A stretch of DNA of 64,000 nucleotides from Meghimatium bilineatum. Its lineage: Eukaryota; Mollusca; Gastropoda; Stylommatophora; Philomycidae. Positions 1-13,000 of the stretch are shown in pieces. The stretch covers positions 58,906,938 through 58,970,937 of the forward strand of contig CM067322.1 in the NCBI GenBank assembly GCA_034231615.1, in the 5' to 3' direction. The first letter of the stretch is position 1, and each line of letters begins with the position of its first letter. The translations under genes and the position numbers were made by a program. Under the pieces are notes generated by a model, which saw only the letters and a list, made by a program, of their open reading frames with translations, ran no database searches and was not told the DNA's origin.

Positions 1-29
1 CTGAGAAAGTTCGATAGGCGACGATATTC

Positions 30-110
30 AAGCAGTTTCTGGTCAGCCACTGACTAGGAGGCTAAGAACTTATGGGAAAACTGTGTGATATAGTGTTCAT
101 AACTCAGCTT
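30..110 (+). repeat. short dispersed repeat, copy 1
   Basis: The stretch tttctggtcagccactgact with its continuation through 'aacttatgggaaaactgtg' recurs at 37545-37640. Nothing coding is seen. Class unknown. Confidence 0.5.
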
Positions 111-138
111 ACATTTACTATTTTACATTAGCAAATAA

Positions 139-425
139 ATTGTTCTTCTTCTTCTTCTTCTGCGTTCGTTCTCAAACTCCTGCAGATTAGCAGGATATAG
201 TCCGGAGAACAGAATTCGTTGTGTCATGGTTTACATTGCTGCAATTTCTGCGCCTTTCGGCCTGAGACATTCGACTTCAACATGGCTTTGGGTCACTGAC
301 CCTATATGGGATGGGACAGCCAACTCCATGCCATAACCTCCTTAGTCGCCTCTTACAACATGCATGGAAGGTAAACAGTGTTGCTATTCTTTGCTCCCCT
401 TTCGGGTCCCGGCAACGCACGGGCG
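139..425 (-). repeat. SINE-like repeat with (GAA)n 3' tail, near-complete copy
   Basis: Read on the minus strand it begins near 'cgtgcgttgccgggacccg', contains the conserved block agcaaagaatagcaacactg, and ends in ctcaaac-derived 'gagaacgaacgcagaagaag'. At least eight further copies of this family occur in the window. No ORF. The 3' end resembles that of the LINE at 4069-5181, so it is probably mobilised by it. Confidence 0.7.
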
Positions 426-799
426 AAATAAATTGTTCAAAGTAAGGCTGTTCTACAGAATACTACTAAAGTACACATTATTAATTAAATTTTAAAAAAG
501 GATGTCATTGAACAAGGAATGTTTGTTTAGATCACAAGAGTTACAGGCAATCACATAAAATTTGCAACCATTTAGTCACTTTTGACTACACATATGACTA
601 TGGCTTCAATACAGCCATTCAACAAAGTATAAAAGAGAATACAAGGCTGTTACTTGATAATGACCTTTTGCTAAAAACCTCAATTTAGTCTGCTATTGAA
701 ATTTGTATAATACATTGTATTTTCATATTATATCTATATCTAAAATTTTCTTTAAAATATGTTGAATTATGAGTTGCAACAAGAATAAATTATACCAAC

Positions 800-1087
800 C
801 TTAAGAAGAAATACTGTACGTATGTTGCTGATACTATTATTGCCAATATACAACTCAACAAGGGCTGTGTTGACTTGAAGCCCATTGAGGCTGGTTAGCC
901 GATTTGACTCCAGAGCCAGAAATGTTAAGGATGTTACTGAATCCAAGACACCATTGTCAATGGAAGTTAGACAGTTATGGGACAGATCAAGATGCTGAAG
1001 TAATGTTAGCTTTTGAAGGCCATCTAGGTGTGCAATGCAGTTATTGTTCATTGACAGCTCAAGAAGTTGTGTGCAGTTATCCAGACC
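800..1087 (-). CDS. LRRC9: LRRC9 exon s, four LRRs (last exon seen)
   Basis: Ninety-six codons beginning GLDNCTQLLELSMNNNCIA, followed by HLDLSHNCLTSI, FLALESNRLTSLNGLQ and VELYIGNNSISNI. Acceptor tttcag, donor aag|gttggt in phase 0. The remaining C-terminal LRR exons must lie left of the window. Confidence 0.93.
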
Positions 1088-4000
1088 CTGAAAAAGTTAC
1101 CTAAACAATAAGTTGGAAATCTTGTAGACATTTCCTATTTTACAAATGCTTGTTATTTCGATCCCCAGGAATTACAAGAGATTAGCTCTTACTTCATATG
1201 AGAAATGGGGTATTTTCTCCAGAGCTTTATTTCATACCCAAAAAACTCTTGGAGGTGTACAATGCTTTGAACATGAGAAGCAGTCTCTACTCATAGGGGG
1301 TATAATTTAGGTTTTTTTAAGGCTTCACAACATGCACAACAAGGCATCACAACAAGGCATCACAACCTTTCTACAACATGCAAAGTTGGAGTCATTAGAT
1401 TCATCTTCCCTGCTAAGCATCCTTTCCTGTCAGAGGTGTCTATAACATTCAACTCTGGACCATGATCCCTGGTATGGGTGGAAAAGTCAGCTATGAATTC
1501 CCTTTCATCCAAGGGGTCACTAATTATGCAGAGGCTAACATGTGTGCCTGATTCTGAGCTCTCTCAAGGAATTATCATATCCTGCACAAAGTTATTTTTC
1601 ACCACACCTCATGTGCCACTTATTAATAGCCGGGGAACCAATATGTTGTCAGCTAGGAGCATGGTAAGGGCTTGAGATCATCTGGTTTCCTAAGCGTGAC
1701 GTGTAATTTTGTGGTCTCTGAATGCTGCACAACAAATGGAAAAGTAATTGTACAGATAAAATGATGTGTGCTTTCCCCAAAAGAGGAAAGCCTCACTATA
1801 TTGGCATGTCATCTACTGAGAGTTTACTGTTACATAATAGTTGGTCTTATCAATGGAATCATGAGACATTCAGACCTTCCTCATGTGAGTTACAAATACT
1901 TAATTTTTTTAGCTGTATCTAAATGATATAATTTTACTTGGCAATAGTATCTCTTATAAATGTGTGTTTTTCTACACAGGTGCAGAGACCTCTTAAAAAC
2001 ATGGAACTTTCTTCACATCATAATCAATCATTTTAAACAAAGTTTCATTAATTTTAAGTGTTTATTCTGAAACATCTACTGACATTCTCTTGTCGCTGGG
2101 CAATGATTTTACTAGATTTCCAACAGGATGTAGTCAGGAGAATGGATATTTCTTGTGTTGCTATTTTATATGTATCAATGCAGAGTCTTTACACATCAGA
2201 CTTTAGTGGAAAGTTTCCTTTAAAAAAATGCACCATAGCATGCGTGATTCTAAATCAATCACAATAAAGAGCTACATAGTAAAAAAATCTACTTACCTCA
2301 ATCCGGGTGAGATCATTGTTATTGAAGGATGCATACCTCAGATTTACCAACTTATCCAAATTTGACAACTTTGTGATATGTTGATTGTCAAGATTTAATG
2401 TTGTTATCTGGAAACACAGTCTTAAAAAATTAATGTTTAAGAAATATCTTTCAAAATTTAAAAAAACAGTCATGACTATATATCCTTGAAAGGTAAAATT
2501 TTTAATATCTTCTTCTTCTTTCCTTCCTCTTTTACCCTTAACGGGTGTCGAGGGAGATACAATGTTCTTGTTCTCGCTTTTCTGGCAGCTTCAGATAATG
2601 TTATTTGGTGTTCGTGTAATGTCTCTTTGATTTTGTCGATCCAGCGTACTCTAGGTCTACCCCTGGCTCTTCTTTCTGCTCTCTTCATATATGCTTTATA
2701 AACTAATAAATCACACAGCATTCTTTCCAGATGACCAAACCATTGTATCTGTTGGTTAATATCAATGAAGTAAAATGGATTAAGCAAGCATTTGAATGTT
2801 GTTTATTGAATATTTTATATTTAGAGTTCCTTCTCTAGACTTACCATATATTTCTGTATAAAAGCTGAGGAGGCAACTTTAATCTCCAAAATGTTACCAA
2901 AATCGGAAACCCAGGTACAGAGTGAAGTATAAAAATTAACATCAGGAATAATACTGTGATATCCCATTACTATAAGAATGAAGGGACATGCTCAATATTG
3001 CTAAAAGGAAAATAACACACTTTAGCAATGGTCAGTATGCAAGGTCATTTCTTTCTTTTGCCCCATCATATCAGTACTCACATAAAATGCAATATCAAGA
3101 ATAATACAGTGCAACCTCTCCCTGATAAGTGTAAAGTTTTACCATCTCTAGTTATAAGTGGATGATCTGGTACAGTAGTACTCAAAATAGTATCTTGCTG
3201 TATAATATATAATATAAGATCCTTTTATTCTTTGATTTAGCTTCATATTGCAGGCTGAAAAGAAAAGGTGTGAAGACAGTTTTTTAACAGATCACTGGAC
3301 ATGAGAAGATAGATTTCCCTGTTGTTTTAGATTGCATGACAGATGGGGAGACTGCAAAACTGCCTAAGGGGGTGAAATTCAAGTGCGTAATTGTTCGTGC
3401 TCACATAGGAAGTTGTATAAACAAAAGTCACACTCTGAAATATTGGGGGGGGGGGGGCAGAGGAAAGGGAGAATGCTATTAAAATAAACCATCCATACTA
3501 GTATAAGACTAATTTTTGGTACATGTCAAAGAGAAAGTAGAAAAACAATGCAGTGAAATGGGGTCTGTCTGTAACTGTAATTCTTGAACTGTTTCAGAAT
3601 TCAGACAGTTATTTCAACTTTGAAGGATTTTAAATGACTTTTTGTACTGGTAAGTTTTTTTCATGTTACTGACATTTTACTGTATCCCTTTTTTATTTAT
3701 GTATAACTTTTATCACTTATTTGTTTCAACAGCTAATTTAAAAAAAAAATTGTATTGTGTGTCTGTATACGCCCTACATCAGTAGCAGAAAAATACAAAA
3801 ATTCTTGACATATTCTGAAATATACATTAGCTGTTTTTGTGTGTTTTCTTTTGGGTACATTATCTAAGATCCTGTCAATGCATCATATCAACATAATCAG
3901 ATGTAGAGGTCAACTGCTGCACTCTGATAATATGTACTCACTGTGCAAAACTGAAACCCAATAGCTAAAGCTTGAAACAGGGTAATGAAGTTTTGCTAAT

Positions 4001-7000
4001 AACTAGAAACACATAATCATGCACAGAAATCAATGTTTCGACCAAAAGGCCTTTATCAAGGTTACAAATTCAAGCAGAAAAGTTTCAGTGTATGCCAAGC
4101 CATCCAATGAAGGAAAGATTCCAAAATCTAGCAATGGGACGACTGAAAAGGAGCAGCTTTATCCATCAAGCTAAACGACTCCGTAGACAACTTACAGACC
4201 TACCTGAAGTTGACAGCCCCTTAAGGTCTGTACCAGAGCAAACCCCGTGGAGTGAAAGCCATGGAATGCCAATATACATTCAGACCCATGTGAAAGGAAT
4301 ACTAAGCGAGGACGAACAGAACAGTGTGCAGCGAATGACAGTCACCCTCAGTTTCCTGGATGAGGAATATCCACAAGATATATGGGTCAGAGTGTACACA
4401 GATGGGTCAGCACAGAATGCTGTGAGGAATGGAGGTGCAGGTGTATATATAGAATATCCACACAAGCCTAGAGATACAATCAGAACACCGACAGGAAAAT
4501 TCTGCAATAATTATGATGCAGAAATCCAGGCAATTAGTGTGGCAGCTAAAAAACTGCTGAACTCCAACTCTGACCTACAGCCTGTGGTATTCCTGACAGA
4601 TGCAAGGTCAGTGCTTCAAGCTCTCCAGTCTGGAAAACTAACAGACTTAAAAAAACTACTTAGCGAATTGTCTTACCAGTATAGGGTAACCATGCAGTGG
4701 ATACCCTCTCACTGTGGAATACCAGGAAATGAAAAAGCAGACAAACTGGCTAAGGAAGGTGCTGCCGAAGACCAACCAGATATACCAATCACCTACCATC
4801 AGAAAAAACAGATGATAAAGTCAATAAGAAAGCCACAAACACCAACACAAGATGACTATCACAATATGAACAGATCAGAACAAGTTATAATTCTACGTCT
4901 CAGAACAGGACACAACCGACTCCGCAGTCACATGTATACAAAGTTCAAGATTGGCAACACAGCCATGTGTACATGTGGACAGGCAGCACAGAGTGCCAAA
5001 CATATACTTCAAGAGTGTTCTGAGCATGAAACGCTGAGGCAGACATATTGGCCAGAGGAAACAACACTGGAATCAAAACTCTATGGGACACTGTATGAAC
5101 TACAAAAGACAGTGAGTTTTATTAAGGAGACTGAATTACAGATATAGACATGTTTCAAGTGAACGAAAGAAGAAGAAGAAGAAGGTTACAAACATGTATA
5201 CATAAAAAAATGATGAGCAGGGATGACAAAACTGGCGTTCACATGTCTAGCGAGATGTGGAGGTAGCCAGAAGGATAGAAATTTAGTCAGTGTTGACACA
5301 AACAGGAAATGTACAAAAATAGGAAATATACAAAAACGCAACCCAAATAAATGTGAAAATGAGACAAACAGAAATGATGGAACAACCTGATATCATTCAT
5401 ATGGCTGGTACTCATTGATCCCTAAAGGTTTAAGAGTGCCAAATTCATATATAATAGTGGTTCTCAGGCGTGAGACAGGTCCCGTTGTCAGAGAAGCATG
5501 CCTTAATGGCTGTCACCTGAATAGGTGCTCTGATAGCCTGTGCAGTTGAAGTGGACATCGACAGGATAATCCAAATTATGTTTTATGCTGTGTAGATGTT
5601 CATAGAATCGGTCAGCAAGCCTTCTACCAGTCTCACGTATGAACGTCATAGTGTAGTGCTTGCAGATGATGGCATAGATGACGTTACAGGACACACACAA
5701 GAAACTTTCGTCAATGATGAAGGTGGCCATGGGGAATGTGATGGGCCAGGTCTGGGTGACATACGGTAAGGTGTAACATCTAGAGCATTTTCAGCTGATG
5801 GTGCCAGAATGATTGGGAAGGTCAGGCATAAGATGACTTCAGACCAGTAAATCCCTGAGGTTCTTCTCATTTGTGTACACAACCAGAGCACCGTTGCAGA
5901 GCACCGTTTTAGGATCCGGCTGGAGAAGAGGAAGGTGTCGAAGTAGGACATGATGAATAGCAGCTATAAACTGGTGGAAAGTGAGAACACGTTTAACCCT
6001 ATCAAAGCAGGAAGACCTCCATGTGTTCAAGAGGGTATCCTGGTGGGAGAGTCTGCACTCATGAGACAAGACAGACAGAAGGACCCTCTTGTTGTATAGG
6101 CAACAGTGGGAAAAGTCCATCATCTGATGGACTTTCTAGAAAATGTCCGCCTTACCACTAGACAGACGCCGGAGATGAAGAAGTTGAGAGAATGGAAGGA
6201 AATGTACTAAATCACTGGGGTCACCATGGACACTAAGATGGGACTCAGCTCTTCTTGTTTATGGGCCACTTTGAGCACCAGATATGAGAGTCCTATAGTG
6301 GGAATTTCCCATTGATGTACCATAGGTATATTGATAATAGGATCGGTATCACTGACATGTCTGAAGCTGATCTGTCATGCTTCATTCACTTCATCGATAA
6401 CTTTCATCCAGCCATAAGTTCACATCTAAGATCTCTACCTCCCATGTGAACTTCCTGGATATATCCATCACTATCCAACCTTCCTGTCTCAGCACACTGG
6501 TACACTACAAACTGACTGATGCTCACAGCTTTCTCCAATATACTCATCCCTCTGCCTGTCGAGATTCCCTTTCATTTTCTCAACTTCTTCATCTCCTGCA
6601 TCTGTGTAGTGGTGATAAGGACATTCTCAAGAAAGCCCACAAGATTATGGACTTCTTCCGCTGTTGTCTATACCCCGACAGGGTCCTTAGGTCTGTCCTG
6701 TCTCATGTGTGCAGCCTCTCCCGTAAAGATAGCCACTTAAACAGTCTTCCCCCTCTGATAGGTTTAAACTTGTTCTCACTTTCTGCCCACATAGCACTGC
6801 TGTTCATTATGTTCTATTCTGACACCTTCCTTTCTCCAGTAGGATCCTAAGATGCGTGAAATGTTCTCCGACTCCCCCCTGGTTGCGTACAGACATGACA
6901 ACCTCAGGGATTTACTGGTCTGGACTCATGCCTGCATCCTCAATCATTCTGGAACCATCAGCTGCAAATGCTCTAGATGTTACACCTGTCCATACGTCAC

Positions 7001-10000
7001 CCAGACCCAGCCCATGACATTCCCCAAGGCCACCTTCACTATTGAGGAGAGTTTCTCGTGTGTGTCCTGTAACGTCATCTATGCCATCATCTGCAAGCGT
7101 TACACTATGACGTACATACGTGAGACTGGTAGAATGCTTGCAGACCGATTCTGCAAATACCTACACAGCATAAAACATCATTCAGATTATCCTGTCGACG
7201 TCTACTTCAATGGCACAGGCCATTGGAGTGTCCAGGATATTCAGGTGACAGTCATTAAGGCATGTTTCTATGATGACAGAACCTGCTACTATATATGAAT
7301 TTGGCACTCTTAAACAGATCAATGAGCACCAGTCACATGAATGATATCAGGTTTTTCTGTCATTTCTCTGTTTATCTCGTTTTCACATTTATTTGGGTGC
7401 ATTTTTGTATATTTCCTAATTTTGTATATCTCCTGTTTATGTCAACTCTGACCTATTTTCTATCCTTCCGGCCACCTTCACATCTCACTAGACATGTGAA
7501 TGCCAGTTGTGTTGTCCCTGCTCGTTGTTGCTTTTTTATGTATACATGTATGTAACCTTGGTAAAGGCCTTTTGGACAAAATGTAAATTTGTGTGAGTGA
7601 TTACCGGTATGTTTGTTTCTAGTTATTAGCAAAACTTCATCACCCTGCTACAATCTGATGGATTTATTGAGAACAGGGATCAGAACATCTATGGACTATC
7701 TGGTCTGCATTGATGATAACCTGTAATCATAACTCGGCGGTAAAAGTATTACTTCTTTGACTTTTTCAACTTGAGATAATTCCTTCTAGTAGTTATTCCC
7801 AAGTTTTCTTGCTGTAACAAGGTAATGGCCAAAAAACAAAGGTTTTTTATATTTTACATTTTTATTTCTCTTTAAAACATAAATAGAATTCATTACAAGT
7901 TTTAAAACTTCCTCATAGTACAATAAAACTATGTACAGAACAATGCAACAAAAGGCAATCTGATATCTTTAACTTTCAATTAATCCTACTATTATGTATG
8001 ATCTGTAATCCTTAGTCACTTTTCTTTTTTGTTGCACACTTATTGTGTCTCTTAGAAAAATGTGCACTCTGTCTAGAATTTTATGGGTAACAAAATGATA
8101 ATCTATAAAATATTAAAGCGTTAATAACATAAATTAACCACTGACCTTTGTGTACCAAGACACGTCATTCTCACTGTCCTTCTGTGGCCTATTCCTGCTG
8201 ATCATACTGATAATATGGGCAGAATCACCAAGGGACAGAGATCGAGGGACCATAGTGTCTGTGCGGGAATATGTCAACAGTGACAATTGGGATATCCTTG
8301 ATCCTGCAGCACATCTAAGGGCTAACGTAATTTCCTCTTCATCTACATGTTTCCCATCAAGCATGCGTACATTTCTCAAGCGACCAATTGCACGAAACCT
8401 CAAATCTTTGGACTAAATAATATCCAATTGAAACAAATTGATAAAATATGACTTTTTTATAACTTTGATCTAGTTACATCTATATATATGAGGTAGCTTC
8501 AATAAATTCTAGGAATTAGTGGATTATATAGAAATAAGTAATATCCACAGTATATTTCTTTCACAGTAGTTTTCTTTGGCAACTAGACACTTTTGCAAAT
8601 GTGCATGCAGCTGATGAAATCATTCATGGAAACCAAACTTTGACACCTCTCTCAACTGTCTTGTTACATTGGTGATAAGGGTATCTGCATCCTTGAAATG
8701 TTGCCTTTTCAATGCTGAGTTCAGTTGGGGGAATAAGAACAAATCAGCCAGGGCAAGGTTTGTAGAATATGGAGGCTGTTCATAGATAATCACATTGTGC
8801 TTATTATCACCAAGACACGTTGATCACATATAATAATATGGTTTTCAAAATGTTAGGCAATGGCTAGAATATTTCTGACCAAAGAAACAGCAAAAAAGAG
8901 CCAACAAATGGGAAACTCAGAGAAAAATGCAAAATTGTGAGCAGCAATGATGATGTAGAGATATGTTAGCAACTTTGAATTCTTATGAAGTATTCATGTG
9001 AATAACAATAAATCATAGTCAGAGAGAATGTGAATCATATAGAGACATCACCTTATTAAGTCATACAGGTAAAATCTATGCAAAAATAATACAAGTAAAT
9101 TTAAGTAGGAAGCCAGAGGACAATTTAAAAATTCTTGAGACTTGTCTCGATTGGTCTGTTCTGGTGACTTTGAGTGCATGGTTTAAATGTCTTGACAAAA
9201 TCGCATTTTTTTTTTGAGATGCGGTTAGTCAAGTACGGAAGAATGCGTGTGCAATAGTTGCTAAGGCGATTTGATGCCATTGAACGGACTGGTTCAATTC
9301 CTGTTAGCCACAAAAATAATAGAACAGAGAATACAATACATTGCAGAACCACAGCTCAACTGTCCCACTCAATTTGGCTTCAGAAGAGGGGTAAAGCTAT
9401 ACAGACGCAATATTTACACTGAGACAACTAAATAAAAAATCAATCGAATACAATCAAGACCTAAACACAATATTTGTAGACCAAGAAAAGGAATTAAACA
9501 GAGTAGAAAGAGACATTCTCTGGTAAACCATAGAAAATTATAACATCAGAGGACAGCTGTTAGATAATATAAAAGCGTTATACCAAAAATGTCAAAGCGC
9601 AGTAAGAACAACAGATGGAATGACTGAACCTTTTGTAACAAAATTGGAAAAGTCTGCAACACCAATGGATATAACAATAGATAACACCAAAGTTAAACAA
9701 GCCAATTAATTTACAAATCTAGGCAGTATTTTTTTAGAAAATGGAAGACTAGACAGAAAAATAGAAACAAAGTGTCAGAAAACAAACACAGTGACTTATC
9801 AACTTTCACCATTACCTCTCCCCCGAAAGATCAAGATGGAAATCAAAAGACATAATATCTACAATTTTTATACCAACACTTTGCTAACAATGTCAAACAT
9901 GGTCTTTAACAGTCTCACAGCAGTGGTAAATCTGTACATGTGAAATAAGTGTATGAGAAAAACTGCAATGGTTACTAAACTAGATAAAATAAGAAATTAA

Positions 10001-13000
10001 GAAAATATAAAAAGTGTTAGTTTAATATTATGTATTGCACATATCGAAAGGCAGCAAATAAAATGATTTGGTCACATTATGAGAATGAACCCAAACCAAA
10101 AACCAATAAGAGCATATAAAATAAGAATATCCTGACATAAAGCCAAAGGTAGACCAAGAAAACAGTGGATAGAAAACGTCAAAATAAATTTGAACAAATA
10201 TGGACTTAATGCAACCACTTTGACACATTTGGCATTATAACGACAGCTGAAGCTCCCACCCCTACGCTTAATGACAAATGTGGATACTATCAACCACAAT
10301 TCACCTGGAAATAGACAATAGATAATAAACAATTATTTAGAAAACACCAAAAAAAATCTGAAATGTTTTCAAGATAATTAAAACCTTTCCCAAAAATATA
10401 TAACTGAAACATGTCTTCAACAGAGTAACATGGGCAAAGATAGTTTTGAGGACAAATTGAAACTAGAAAAAAAAAACAGTTGAAAAATCAATCTGAGTAA
10501 AAGATGAAGCTGAAGAGATTAGATGCAAGCTGTAGTTGGATGGGATTAAAAGCATGGAAAACAATCTTCAGTATATAATTTGGAACATGGTAATAAAATA
10601 ATACTGGCCTATAAATTGCAACAGAATCTGACATTAATGAATTTCTGTAGATTGCATTAATGGGAAAGTACATGATGTAAAATTTCTCATGGTGTTATTT
10701 AGTTGTGTTCTGTGTAAGACACAGAATGGCAGATTTGCTCATGTGAATGAATGCATTTATAATGATTAAAAAAAGAACACAATCACGTATTTATCTTTCG
10801 TTTGAGCGTTTGCTAGTAGTTAGATGCAGTTCATGATGAAAGGTAATATTAGAATTAACAGATATATTTCTGTCCCATAAATTAATGACACAAACATACT
10901 ATGAGTACACAGTATTTTTTCTCCAAGCATCAAATGATAATGCATTTTATGGAAATCAGTGCAGGCCATGCTCAGATGCATTTTACAGGCCAGTATTATT
11001 TTATTCCACAAGCACCTAAAATTTAAACAAATTCAGTTATACATTAATTCATATGAGTATTTGGCATAACAAACCTTTAACCATGGATTATTTCTTATAT
11101 CCAGTACACACAAATTGCTCAGATGCTTTCTTAGAATAGAGAGCTCCTCACGAGTGTTGGTAAGCATATTCCAAGACACATTCAACTCCTCAATATAATA
11201 CAAGCCCTGTAAAACAAGACATAATGTTTACTAAAATATGCTTTGCATGTATAAATACACTGAATCACAATATAATAATATCATGGGTAAACAAAAAAAA
11301 AAGGTTAACCTTTATTCCATCCAATGTGCAGACCTTGTTGAAACTTGCATCTATAGACTGAATTTGCTGTTAAAAAAATATAAAGATGTGCATATTTATA
11401 AATCTTGAAATAGCAAACTGAAAACAGATGTGACAAACTAAAGCAGACTATTAGAAACATTGGTAAACATAATGTACTTAAAATAAGTTTTTCTTCTTCT
11501 TCTTCCTCTGCGTTCTCAAACTTCTGTAGATTAGCAGGACACAGTTTAGAGAAAAGAGTGTCATGGTTTACTGCTTGGCTCTGATATCTGCATCTTTTGG
11601 TTGGACACATCTGACTTCTGCATGGTTCTGGTAACTTTCGCTCTATGACATGGGACAGCCAATTCAACACAAACTTCTTTAAGTCACCTCTTATGACATG
11701 CATGTCATGTAACAGTGTTGCTATTCTTTTCTCCCTTTCTGGTTTCCAGAAACAAACGGGAAAAATATATTTATAAAAATTGGATTATGGTAGTTGCTCT
11801 TCAATCTTATGTAGAATCAATATTGCTGTTAGATGTGCATAGCTGTCAACTTATTTTTGCATAAATCCATATTTTTAACTATTTATTTCAGCATTTCAAT
11901 AATAAACATCCTAAAAACAAATAAAAAAACAATTTTTAATTAAAAATATTTTTTTTGCCTGTCAATATGTGTGTGTGCGATAAAAACGTAAGCATTAGTG
12001 ATAATTACTAAGAAATTTAACACCAAGTGATTTTTTTTATAATTTTAATTATTTTGGGGGGGGGGGAGGGGGGGTTTAGGGTCTGAAATGTGTATCAATA
12101 AGGAAAATCCATACTAGTTGAAACCTATGGATGTGATTCTTGGATAATTAATACATTTGAAAATAAGTTGCAATGACAGAATGTAAAAAAAGCATAAAAT
12201 TACAAATCATCCTACAGAATCAAAATTGATAAAACATTATCAATGTAGCATGCTGTCTTCAATTGTAAGACAAAGGGGGTGTGTCTACCCATAAAGACCT
12301 GTTGGCAATGCCAGTTGCTATGCACTAATTTATTGACATGTAGCTACATGTTTACTGCAAACTAGTCACATGACCAGGACTTAGCGCTCTCTAAGCTATG
12401 ATAACATCATGTCCTTCTTGCTCAATCCTTTTGCAAGTTGTAAAACAGAGCGACCATGTTAGTTTGTACTTGTCTGTTCTGATCGAAAGAATCTGTTGAA
12501 ATGGATGTCATCTTGATGAAATTTTTATGCATTCTGAGCCTGATGATGATGAATTCTTGGGAATTACATTTGTTTTCAAAGAAAATGTTAACATGTTAGT
12601 TTTGGAGATAGACCCAGACATTTTGCCACATTATACTATATGACATTAAATATTACATTGTGTGTCCACTTTAAATATTTCTAAGCCTAATGTTGAGGAC
12701 CAAAAGGTAAGTGACATCTACTTGTTTGATATGTTATCGCAGACAATTTTATGAGCATGTTAGTTTGGTTATGAAATAACATAAAAATACAATAGGCTTA
12801 ATAGTTGCAGAATTTTATCAGGGGTTCCACAAATCGGTACAGTATGTCTATGCTGTGTGTCTGGCAAATATTTTTAGGATTAATTAAGAATGGACTGACA
12901 AAGTTAGTAACGCATACATGTTTTATTTGTTTTCACAGGTGATATTATGTTAGTTTTGGTTATGAAACAACATAAATACAATAGGCCTAAGTATGTAGAA

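Larger units (their letters stand above)
3978..7647. mobile_element. Penelope-like element pair in head-to-head inverted arrangement
   Basis: The left arm (3978-4068 plus 5182-6230, minus sense) and the right arm (about 6240-7647, plus sense) are inverted repeats. 'cagggtaatgaagttttgct' at 3978 is mirrored by 'ttttgcttcatcaccctg'-type sequence ending 7647, and 'ggttacaaacatgtataca' is mirrored at 7535-7555. Both arms carry decayed Penelope reverse transcriptase and GIY-YIG endonuclease remains with their 3' ends outward. A LINE interrupts the left arm. Confidence 0.75.

Noticed and set aside
9240..9315. Possible tRNA gene with box A and box B sequences
   Set aside because: No complete cloverleaf can be drawn, and a diverged copy at 17958-18140 lacks box B, so it is the head of a SINE.
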